Assembly (NCBI GenBank): GCA_024500155.1 | Contig: CM044874.1 | Coordinates: forward strand, 47,466,384-47,530,383 | DNA: 64,000 nucleotides | Direction of reading: 5' to 3' | Source: Chenopodium formosanum | Taxonomy: Eukaryota > Streptophyta > Magnoliopsida > Caryophyllales > Amaranthaceae | Shown here: in pieces, positions 33,553-44,242 of the stretch | Numbering within the stretch: the stretch's first letter is position 1 | How the letters are laid out: each line of letters begins with the position of its first letter | The notes under the pieces: generated by a model | What the model saw: the letters and a program-made list of their open reading frames with translations, nothing else | Databases searched by the model: none | Told to the model about the DNA's origin: nothing | Position numbers and translations under genes: made by a program

Positions 33553-36213
33553 TTAATGTTCTCGTGGCTCTCTAGCCTGAGCAATAGCTCCATTGTTGTC
33601 ACAATGAAGGTCTATTGGACCCTTGATGGAGGGTACAACACCAAGTTCATCAATGAACTTGCGAATCCAAACAGCCTCCTTGGCTGCCTCAGACGCTGCC
33701 AAATACTCGGCTTCAGTTGTTGAATCAGCGGTTGTGCTTTGCTTTGCACTCTTCCAACTAAACGCTCCTCCATTGAGACATAATATGTATCCGGATTGTG
33801 ACTTGAAGTCGTCTCTATCTGTCTGGAAGCTTGCGTCGGTATATCCCTCAACAACCAATTCATCTTTACCACCATAGACTAGGAATTTATCCTTGTTCCT
33901 TTTCAGGTACTTTAGAATATTCTTGGCCGCAATCCAATGCGCCTCTCCTGGGTCTGATTGGTATCGGCTCGTAGCACTTAAGGCATACGATACATCCGGC
34001 CTAGTACATATCATGGCATACATGATCGATCCAATAAGCGAAGCATACAGAATTTGACTCATCCTTTCTCGCTCATCAGGTGTCTTTGGACACTGCTTCT
34101 TGCTTAAGGTTATGCCATGCGACATGGGTAGGTGCCCTATCTTGGATCCTTCCATTTGGAATCGAGCCAGTACCTTATCGATGTAAGTTCTCTGACTCAT
34201 TCCTATCATTCTTTTTAATCTATCCCTATAGATCTTGATGCCTTGTATGTACTAAGCCTCTCCCAAGTCTTTCATTGAAAAACATTTCCCGAGCTAAGCC
34301 TTTACAAACTCTAACAACGGAATGCTATTTCCAATTAGCAAAATATCATCGACATATAAGACTAGGAAGGCGATGTCACTCCCACTGACCTTCTTGTAAA
34401 CACAAGACTCATTTGGATTCTTGATAAAACCAAACTTACTGATGGCTTCATCAAATCGCAGATTCCAACTTTTGCTTGCTTGCTTTAATCCATAAATGGA
34501 CTTCTTAAGCTTGCATACCTTCTTAGAATTATTCTGGTCGACAAAACCTTCAGGCTGTGTCATATACACAGTTTCTTCCAAAATCCCATTGAGGAAGGTG
34601 GTTTTGACGTCCATCTGCCATATTTCATAATTATAATATGTAGCAATCGCTAGAAGAATTCGAACGAACTTAAGCATAGCAACTGGAGAAAGGTTTCATC
34701 ATAATCAACGCCGTGAATTTGCCTGTAACCTTTTGCTACCAGCCTTGCTTTGTAAATAAATACATTTCCATCTTTGTCGATTTTCTTCTTGAAAATCCAT
34801 TTACATCCGATAAGTGTGTAACCTGCGGGTAAATCAACCAAGTCCCATACTTGATTTTCAAACATGGAGTCCATTTCGTATTTCATGGCCTCTTGCCATT
34901 TTGCAGAGTCGGGGCTCGTCATAGCTTGCTTGTAGGTTGCCGGCTCATCTCCATCCACTACTAGGATGTCTTGATCTTCGGTTAATACAACACCGAGATA
35001 TTTGTCAGGTTGAGATCTTGGCCGAGTCGACCTACGTAGGGTAATGGACTGAGCATTTGCATTGTCGGGTTGACTTTGCATATTTTAACTTTGACCAATG
35101 TCAACAGCTGCTTGGTAAGCACTTTGATTGTCAACTTGTCCTTGTTGCTCGTCCTCTCGAACTTCGTCGAGTTTGATTTTCCTCCCACTTGTCATTTTGG
35201 AGAGATGCTCCTTCTCCAAGAAGACACCATCATGAGCAACAAACACTTTGTTCTCGGATTTATTGTAGAAGTAATACCCTTTGGTTTCTTTTGGATAACC
35301 CACAAAGTAAACCTTGTCAGATTTCGGATGAAGTTTGTCATAAATGAGTTTCTTGACATATGCTTTGCATCCCCAAATCATAAGAAAAGACAACCTTGGC
35401 GGTTTACTTGTCCATAATCCATATGGAGTCTTTTCCACTTCTTTTGACGGAGCACGATTTAGTGTGAGTGCCGCAGTTAAAAGTGCATGTCCCCAGAAAG
35501 AGATTGGAAGTTCACTAAGACCCATAGTAGATCGGACCATGTCTAACAGGGTTCGATTCCTCCTTTTAGATACTCCATTCCATTGAGGAGTTCCCGGAGG
35601 TGTTAACTCTGAAAGTATTCCATGTTCTTTCAGATGGTCATCAAACTCTTGGCTCAATTATTCGCCACCTCGATCCGATCGAAGCGCTTTGATTTTCTTG
35701 CAGAGTTGGTTTTCAACTTCTTTCTAAAATTCTTTGAATTTATCAAACGATTCAGATTTGTGCGACATTAGATAGACATAACCATATCTACTAAAGTCGT
35801 CCGTGAAGGTTATGAAATACCGATAACCACTCCTTGCGGGTGTACTCATTGGTCCACATACATCGGTGTGTATTAGTCCCTACAAGTCACCGGCCCTTTC
35901 TCCTAACTTGGAAAATGGTTGCTTTATCATCTTGCCTATTAAACATCCTTCGCAATTCTCAAAGGATTCTAAATCAAATGAGTCAAGAATACCTTCTTGT
36001 AGAAGTTTCTTGATGCGTTTGATGTTTAATGTGGCCAAGGCGACAATGCCACAAGTAAGTTTGACTAGACTGTGTAGTCTTAGCTTTCTTTGTATTGGTA
36101 TCAAACATTTGTCTAAAAACACGTGAAAGTGTCATTCCATAAATATGTTCAAGACATCTAAACAAAAGGTCTTGATTTGATGAAAATGACGTCCAACGTC
36201 GGAAATACATCAA
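33553..36213 (-). pseudogene. Ty1/copia pol of element Y (integrase, RT, RNase H)
   Basis: Minus-strand pieces in several frames. GAG-pre-integrase with LWHCRLGHI and the FENCEGCLIGK zinc residues (36213-35880); integrase core and C-terminus (35657-35085); reverse transcriptase (35081-34294) with the KWIFKKK and KSIYGLKQA motifs and an intact YVDD; RNase H (34209-33553) with KYLKRNKD, YTDASFQ and STTEAEY. In the integrase, the catalytic Glu expected in NGVSERRNR is Lys (NGVSKRRNR). Frameshifts separate the pieces and no protease domain is visible between gag and integrase. Order INT-RT-RH identifies copia. Not functional. Confidence 0.9.
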
Positions 36214-36412
36214 AAGTATGGTAGATAAAACTAAATAAGTTCTACTTCTTTAGACAAAACATGAGATTACAAGTTTCTCTTGGATAGATCACTTCCATCC
36301 TACTTGTGAACTCGATTCCTCTTGAAAAAAACACCGCTCACTTGGTTCCTGATAAAGGATTGTGTTGTGAGTCAATTTTCCGGTATCTAATACCTTTTAA
36401 AATTGCTTATAT

Positions 36413-37282
36413 TCAAGTGTATAAGATGATACCTAAGGTTGAGGTTACTTTTCCTTTTGCCTCATCATCCAGATACATGCCGCATTCTCTTTTGCAGTGT
36501 TCGGGATTACCACAATAGAAGCAGCGCATCTTCCTCTTGTCTTTGAACTCCTTCTTCCTTGGTCTAAGGGCAAAGTTAGCCTTCTTGCAAGAATAGGTCT
36601 TTTGGAGCTCTTGGATGACTTCCCTTAAGGACAGTATATCCCTATTGGCGGTGAGACGCATCTTGAGCCCCACATACCCCGAGTGAAGAGAGCTAAGAAG
36701 CATGTGAGCCGCTTGCTCGTCTTCCACTGGTTTGCCAATTAACTCCAGATGGTTGAATAACCTTGTTATGTTAATTACATAAGCTTGAAGTGGCATTCCG
36801 GGCCTAAGTCTCGCATTTTAGACTTTTCCCCATACCTCTTGTCTTTCTTTCGAGAGACGACCTTCTTGCGGTGGCTTGATCCTCATTTTGGAGAGTGACC
36901 TAGTCACATCCTCCACATGACCATCATAATTTCCCCTAGCACTCTTGGTGACCCTCATATTGACTACATCCTCAAGAGCTTTGAGCATCACGTCCGGAAA
37001 ATAGCTGGAGAAAACCCCTCTCCATTGATCCGGGATGGAGTTTGCCATGAGTTTGGAAACTCTCTTGCAATCTATACTCCATTCTTCATGAGCTTCATCA
37101 CTCATGATCCCTTTCGAGTAAAAACTCGGGATCGGAGTGTCCAAGATATGCTCTAGGTAGCAATTACTGAGTGTCTTACGGAGTTCATCTTCCCATTCCT
37201 TGAAGTTCACCATATTGAGCAAAAATGGTAACTTTTCATGAAGTTCCGGGTACATAAGGTCGTTGTCATTAGTTGAAGACAT
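36413..37282 (-). pseudogene. Copia gag of element Y
   Basis: ATG at 37282. The first frame (NFKEWEDELRKTLSN, PIPSFYSKGIMSDEAHEEW) is the UBN2-type gag region and stops at TAA near 36817. It continues from 36796 with HMLLSSLHSGYVGLK and ends in a CCHC zinc knuckle, CFYCGNPEHCKREC. The X copy at 47009 reads Tyr where Y has the stop, so this is a point mutation. Gag would form the particle that packages the element RNA. Confidence 0.85.
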
Positions 37283-39739
37283 GATTCTACAATTGAAAGA
37301 ATTTTAATGAAAAACCATTCAAAAATACTTAAATAAGATTGAATTTTATTCATGCAAATTTTCAATACTTATTTGACGTCTTATTCACATGTAAAATTTG
37401 TCCCTATTTTGTGAAAATAAGGCGATTCCAAGATCCGAAGAAACAAAGAGTGGTTAAGCATGCTTTGGCTTGTCTTAAACAGTCAATCTTCTAGGGTAAG
37501 CATTGCCTTGCTAATGGCTCTAAGCCACTATTGGTTAGACAATCGTCGCATCTAATGCATCTTTGACGATGTATCTCTTTTGCCACGGTATGTGAGGACT
37601 CCTCACTCATACCGATGAGTTAAACCAAAACCAACGTGCACACCCGGTGTGCCTTATGCCCCTTGGAGAAGTGATGGCACCTCGCTTTGGCGTAGCCTAC
37701 CATCACCATCGTCCGGTTAGTAAGTGTTGTTTTGGAAAGGCATGTTTGAGTCAATATTATTAGGGACCTAGGATTTCTATGTTGGTTGATTTAAGTGAAC
37801 TTAACTAATCATCGCAACATCAAGAAAACCTAAACATGCATCTAACGAATAATTCACACACATATATATATATAAGCATAAAATATAGAGCGAAATTATA
37901 GATGCATATTGGCAACTAGCATGACCCTTTGAAATCTTCATATCTTCAAAAGGTCTTCATTTGCAATTCAAGGCTTTGTCTTCCAAGATACGCCGTCTTC
38001 AAGACTTAACCAAACTATGCAAAAACTAGTGTCTACAACTAGGAATAACCTAAATATTAAAGTACAAAAATACTTAACGGTGCGTAGACCGTATTTAGAT
38101 TTACAAAAATACATAACGGCACGTAGTCCGTATTTTCTATCCTAGTCGGGTCCCACTAGTTGCCATTTCATAAAACCTGTGAGAGAGAATATATATATTC
38201 CATTCATCCATTCACTATTTGTGAATGGCCCATGCAATTTACAAATTTAAAACAAAGTAAAAATGCATTTAAACAACTCGCGCACTAGTAACTAATCTAG
38301 GTGGTTAATCCAATTAACACGCCTAATTAAAACTAGTCAAAGTTGTTTAACCGATTATATAATTTACGTCATTAATAATTGAAGCTCCCACTAAATTCCG
38401 CATTTCCTTAATTAATCAAATTAATTAAGTCGGTAGCACCCAAACTTGTCAAAATGAAATTTTGCCAATGCCGCTCAAAACCGAGGCCTAGCCTCCCAAA
38501 ATTTTAATTAAAATAAACAAAATTAATTAAAATAAGTAAAACGGCAAAATGATTAACATCAAGCCTTACTACGGCTAGTCACCTCACCGCACCAAGCATA
38601 CGCACACGCCAAAAAACGAACACACGACCCACGGCACACGGCCGCGAGCTGCTGCGACGGCACAGCCACGCGTGGCTGCTACTGCCCGCGTGCTGCTGCC
38701 GCGCGTGTGCTGCTGCCGTGCATGGCTGCTGCCGCGCGTATGGCCGCAAGCAAGGCGGCGCTGCCACGGCCTCGGGATTTGATCCCTTTTTCGCGAGACA
38801 AAAATAATTAATTCTAAATTAATTTTAGAACTAATTTAGAGAGCAAAATAAAATTTTAAACTAGTCTAACTTAATAAAATTTTCAAAATGCAAATAACCA
38901 AAATAATTCCAAGAACTAATTAAATTTGTTTAGCTTGGTGCAACATAAAATTGAGGCAATTTCTCACATTCAATTTAATCAATTTAAATTAAACTTGAGA
39001 ATTTGACAAAGTAAAGGGAAGTTGGAAAAATATGAACTTTAATGTTCAAATGAAAATTCCAACATCTAAATTTTGTGAATCCTTGAAAATTATATCTTCC
39101 AACATGAAGATAACCAAATTTCTATCACAAAAATCAAAACTTTATGTTTCCAATCAACTCAAAATGATTAAAACATCAAAGTTTAACACAAAATAACATG
39201 GAATTTAGTGGTTTTTAAAGTTTCAATTACTTATCACAAATAAATATTGAATCTTTAACACTTAGGAAGCCTCAAAAATAAAACTTTCACACTAAAAAGC
39301 AATTAGTTTGCAATTATGTGAAAATAAATCAACCTTTAAGCATCAAATACTACCAAGTAAGTGTGCTTTAAGGGGACATAAAAATGCAGAAAATAATGCA
39401 AATAATCAACAATTTATGCCATTAATTTCAAGGTTAGAAAAGACTTAAAATTTTTCGTCAAAAACGAAAAACCCCTCGAAAAAGGCATTTCTGGTCAGAA
39501 TTTGGCTAAAATCACAGTCCCTTTGGGGGTAAAAACCTTTCCAGAACACGTTTTCCACCCAAAATTCACTAGTCTTGGTCGAAAATCTGGGTTCTGGGCC
39601 AAACTCGACATTAAAAACGGGATTAAAAAAAATAAAACCGAGCTACTAATCTTATTAGCAACTTAAACCAGAAAATTAAGCCAAAATAAACCTTGAAAAA
39701 CATGATTATAAAAATAAACGAGCGGGGCTCCGATACCGC
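37283..39739 (-). other. 5' untranslated leader of copia Y
   Basis: 2.46 kb between LTR C2 and gag. AT-rich, with one GC-rich CACG/CTGC block at 38580-38780. A weak primer-binding site (GGTATCGGAGCC, similar to those for initiator Met tRNA) adjoins the LTR at 39727-39738. No coding sequence. Confidence 0.7.
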
Positions 39740-41033
39740 TGTTGGGGTTTGGTGAGTCCGACTCACCGTGGAAACAACCTTGACCCGAGGAACCACTCGC
39801 AATAATTAAAATCATAAAGCATAAATAAATAATCACAAAGAAAAGATAACGAATCTTACCCTCGAAGCGAGCTTCGCCCAAAAACCGGGGCTCTTACTTG
39901 AAAGCTACGAGCACGTCAAGCGCCGCGCCTCCGACGGTATCCACCCACAAAAAGGCGAACACAACTTTAAGGTCCGCTACCTTGGGGTTAGCAAGGTCCG
40001 ACCAAAACCCGAGTGTTATATGAGTTTAAGAGTTTTCCCAAAAATTATGGAATGCTCTTTTTAACTCCCACTCAAGCACTTTACTCCAAATCCCAAGGTT
40101 GGTATTTATAGAGGAAAGTATGAGTGGGAATTTCTATCCCATCAATGTGGGATCATGAAATTCCACAAATTAATTTAAAGCTAAATTAAATTAAAATTGC
40201 AAACTAATAATAAATCTACAAGTGGCATTACCATGTGAGATGGGTTGGTGAGGACCACATGGAGAGTAGGGGACCATACTTGCTCCCCACTCAATACTCT
40301 CCTTGTGCCACATGTCCTCTCCCAATTGTTCCCATATTCCATGCTTCCCCTTAATCCACGGCCCTATGGCCCGAGCCAAGCCATGAGCCAAGCCCGAGCC
40401 CGGCCTGAGCCCAGCCCGCAGCCAGCTGTTGCTGTGGTGCGGCGCGGCTGCCGCTGTGCTAGCGTGCCTAGCCGCGGCAGCTAGCTGCTGCACGCACCAC
40501 GTGCTGCAGCTGCTAGCTGCTGCTGGCTGTGGCTGCTAGCACGGTGCGCTAGCACGCACCAGCCAGCCATGCTAGGCTCGACTTGGTGTTTGCTAGCCAC
40601 CTTTGCTAGGACATTTTTGCCCCTAGCATTCGGATGCTCGGGGCACTCCGATGCTAGGGGTATTTTGGGAATATGGTCGATTTATTATTATTATTTTTGC
40701 GCGTCTCGTGTTTTATTATTTTGACTTGACTTTCGACGATCGGTTTCGACGCTCTAAGCTCGAATTACTGACGTCTAAACATTTAACACTCGGGCAACGA
40801 ATTGATTTCTTCCGAATTAATTCGCCGAGTTGGTTCGTATATTTTGCTTGGGTGTGACCCGAAGGGTTCAGTCAAGATTAAGCTGTAATATTTATTATAT
40901 TAATATTACTGATCGGAAGCGGCCTCCACCGAGGCATTCCGATCACTTGACCTAACTGAATATATTAGCTTTCTAATAATTCTGAACCCGCTATCAGAAT
41001 AATACAGTTGTTCGAAGGACACCATTCCTTTCA
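39740..41033 (-). repeat. Copia LTR C2 (5' LTR of element Y)
   Basis: 1294 bp, same family as C1 and C3 but visibly more different from both than they are from each other. Its right flank is CCATC, not GCTTC, so it does not pair with C1 by target duplication. Confidence 0.9.
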
Positions 41034-41038
41034 CCATC

Positions 41039-41272
41039 GACCCTACCCAACGCGTTGGTACCCCCCCATACGACCCCTATCGTCCAGGTGGGTGTGATGC
41101 GACTTATGACCCGGCATCCACATCCAACCCCGCTCCTTTTGATGGTGGTTGGGGTGCCCAAGGGTGGCCCTATGAGCACTTTAACCAACCTTTTCACCCT
41201 TTCATGGACACTCCCGGGTTTGATCCTAACAACCCCCCTCAACCTAGGGGGCGAGGAGATGATAACCAGTGA
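41039..41272 (+). pseudogene. C-terminal remnant of an ORF of element G
   Basis: Open from the LTR C2 border (DPTQRVGTPPYDPYRPGG...) to TGA, 77 codons, rich in Pro, Gly, Asn and aromatic residues, ending PQPRGRGDDNQ. It looks like a disordered tail; I do not recognise the protein. The N-terminal part is missing. Confidence 0.45.
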
Positions 41273-43632
41273 TGAGGGATCTTTTCCCTCCCCCCGATCT
41301 TCTCACTTGTCACTTTTTCTCAGGACGAGCAAACGAATAGTGTGGGGGAGGATGTCCTTTTGGTTGGTTGAAGTGTACATAGGAAGGTAGAGTGGTAGGG
41401 TAGTTGCTTCCACATAAGGAGGATAGTGAGGATAGTGGCCTTGTGGTATTGATGTGGCGTTGTGATGGTGGTGATGATGTTAGTGATGTTGTGATGGTGA
41501 TGTGATGAGATGGTGATGTTGTGATGATATTGATGTGGTGATGTGATGATGATGATGATGTTTTATGATTATTTTTGCTGATTTCTGATGATTTTCTTTG
41601 ATGATTCCTGTGTTTTTGTAGGTGGAGATGCTCCTGAAAAAAACAAATCCAAATTTTCTGAAAATCCAAATCCCCTTAATCCAAACTTTGTAGATAGCTT
41701 TTTATTTATTTTTTTCTTCTTTTTGTTTATTTCTTTAGTCTTTTTCTTTGTTTTCTAACCTTTTCTTGTTTTGTTGTAGTTTCTTTTGTTTGGCTCATCT
41801 TTATTGAAGCTTAAAGCGGAGATGTAGGACATTAAGGAGAAACACTAGCTCCCTTGGTGAGATTGGATATATTACCTTGTCTTATATTTCAAGCGGCATT
41901 CGGTGAGACCTTTCCTCTCTTTCTTTTTCTTTTTCTTTGAGTGCTTAGTTTAGGTCTAGTTTAGGAAGAGTTGAATGGTTCGAGGTTGATTGATGTTGAT
42001 ATCAACGATCACTTGTATGTCGATTGGGATTTATTTGATTTACATGTCTCGATTGTGAACCTTTTTAATTTCTTCCTCCTTTTTGTGTGTTTTTCTTGTT
42101 CTCTTTTGTGTAACAAGCATGACTATGGCAAGTTGAAATATTTTTGATGTGGATTTGCTCATTCATTTGGATTCGAGAATTTGTGTGCCTTTTTGATGAC
42201 ATGACTTTCAATGCTTACCTTCCTAGTTGATGAGGGTTTAAACGGTTTAAGAATGCTTAAGGTTGAATTAGACACATTATAAGCTAAGGTAACCCGGTTT
42301 AGAACTCTTGATGATATTTGAACCCCCTAGTTCACGGGAAAGTGGTAAGATGGTGTTGCTCTCCGTAGTGAATAGGATTCCCTTGGTTGGTATTTGCTTA
42401 TTTTTTATCCCGTGTGAGCGTCATTTGTTCTAGCCTTCATCATTCTTGAAAGCGGCGCTTTGGATCCTTAACTATGCATGTCTTAATCTTTGTGTTGTTA
42501 TTTAGCTCCCGAGATCGTGACCAAACAACTTTAAAGGAGGAAGAGAGCATTTCTTCTCATTTTTCTTTGTTTTCTTTGTGTTTTGTTACAAATTTGGTTT
42601 TCATTTTTACATCCACCTATTTGCTAACCAATTTGGGCCTCATTCCCCTTTCTTGATCTGGCCATATTACAAACCTATCGGCCTATGTTCTACCAACCCT
42701 TGTAGTTAGTGAAGCATTGGCTTTTGAGGTTCGAATTCGAGAGTGTTGGTTTTAGGGCAAGAAAGTTGTGAATATTGGTTCAAGAGAGATTTTGAAAGTT
42801 GTTCATGAAAGAAAATATTTGCAAAAAGTTTGTGAGGAAGGATGCAACGTACGAAGTCCAAAAGAAAAAAAAAAGAGGAAAAAAAAGAAAAAAAAAGGGA
42901 GAATATAAAAAAAAAAAAAAAAAAAGAAAGAAAAGTTGAAGAAAAAAAAAGAAAAGAAAGAGAAAATGATGAGAGAAATGAGGTAATGTTGTAAAATTTT
43001 GTATTGAAGGTTGTAATTTGAATTTAGGTTCAATTCTTAGGTTGTTCTTGAGAGATGGCCACTCTTTTGCTTCACTTAGGATTTGCCACCAAAATTTTCA
43101 AATTAATTCCCAACCTTAACCCCTAGCCATGACATTACAACCCAAGTTAAGACCCTTGGACTTTGAGAAGTGCGGTCAAGAACGGTGAAGGGAGATAAAT
43201 TTCAACTCTATGGAAAGAGTGTGCATAGTTGAGATGTTGGGATAACCTTATGACTCCACATAAAATTTATTTTTCCGGTTCCCTCGAGGAATCATGAGGA
43301 GCTAACTTGGGGATGATTTGAACCTAGTGGAGAGAACGCAGACCGTCTTGGTTGGAGCTAGGGCAGAGGATGAAATCATTAGTTCTCTACGCTTATCTTA
43401 GGTTTGTCTCCTTCAACCATGATCTTCTTATAACGTGTTCCCCCTCTTTGAGTTGAGAAAAGTAAGCATTCTTTGATTCATGTCCCTATGTTAGAGTCCA
43501 TTTGGAGAATTTCCCATCGTGAAGCTTGATTGATTTTCTTAACCCTTGTCATATTATGCTTGTTGTGTATGTTGTTTTTTTGTTTTAGTATTCCTTGCTT
43601 GAGGACAAGCAAAAGGCAAGTGTGGGGGATTT
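41273..43632 (+). other. Long non-coding 3' region of G
   Basis: GATG-rich (41400-41580), then T-rich with A-rich runs (42865-42960). No frame codes convincingly. A long spacer between the last ORF and the 3' LTR is usual in Athila-like elements. Confidence 0.6.
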
Positions 43633-44242
43633 TGATGAGTGGCATTTATGCCACTCTTTTATCCTTTTTCTCTAAGGATTCTCCCCTCATTTGCACTTGT
43701 TTGACCCTTTTCCTAAGCATTTTTACTTAGTTTTGCTTCCTCTTTTCTCTCTCCTTTATCTTCCCTTTTCTTAGTCTTCTCGCTTTATTCTTATTGTGAT
43801 TTTCATGCTTATGCTTTGTATGAACCATCAGGATTTTCAAGAGGAGGAAGCTAAGCTCAAGGGAAGCTGGAGGAATCATGATTCAGAAGAGGTTCGGCCG
43901 AACCTCCTGAAGGTGTGGCCGAACCTGCTCAGTGGTTCGGTCGAACCTTGGTTCGGCCACACCTTCAGGAGGTTCGGCCGAACCTCTTCTGAATCATGCT
44001 TCTTCCAGCTTCCCTTGAGCTTAGCTTCCTCCTCTTGAAAATCCCGATGGTTCCTACAAAGCATAAGCATGAAAATCACAATAAGAACAAAGCGAGAAGA
44101 CTAAGAAAAGGGAAGATAAAGGAGAGAGAAAAGAGGAAGCAAAACTAAGTAAAAATGCTTAGAAAAAGGGTCAAACAAGTGCAAATGATGGGAGAATCCT
44201 TAGAGAAAAAGGATAAAAGAGTGGCATAAATGCCACTCATCA
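43633..44242. repeat. 610 bp near-perfect palindrome with LTR-like ends
   Basis: Starts TGATGAGTGGCATTTATGCC right after the polypurine tract of G, and ends with the reverse complement of that sequence, where copia X pol begins. The centre is 43937.5. The two arms, about 300 bp each, differ at only some eight positions over the 265 bp I compared. The middle 90 bp hold five GGTTCGGCCGAACC-type units. It is either an LTR that is itself a palindrome, or two LTR ends joined head to head. RNA from it would form a long double-stranded hairpin. Confidence 0.9.

Larger units (their letters stand above)
41034..44242 (+). mobile_element. Athila-like gypsy element G, 3' part only
   Basis: Plus orientation. 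It starts mid-gene at LTR C2, encodes the last 77 residues of a P/G-rich ORF (to a TGA at 41272), has a 2.3 kb non-coding 3' region, a polypurine tract (AAGTGTGGGGGATTT at 43618-43632), then the terminal repeat at 43633. The GAGGAC-AGCAA...GTGTGGGGG motif, typical of Athila-type elements in my recollection, occurs twice (41320-41352 and 43600-43630). The 5' part was lost in the X/Y recombination. Confidence 0.65.

Noticed and set aside
43796..44079. Two similar opposing ORFs (80 and 67 codons) in the palindrome
   Set aside because: They are the same arm read on both strands; no codon bias or homology.
43633..44242. Fold-back sequencing or assembly artefact
   Set aside because: Not fully excluded, but the arms differ at several positions and both ends coincide with LTR borders, which an artefact would not produce.
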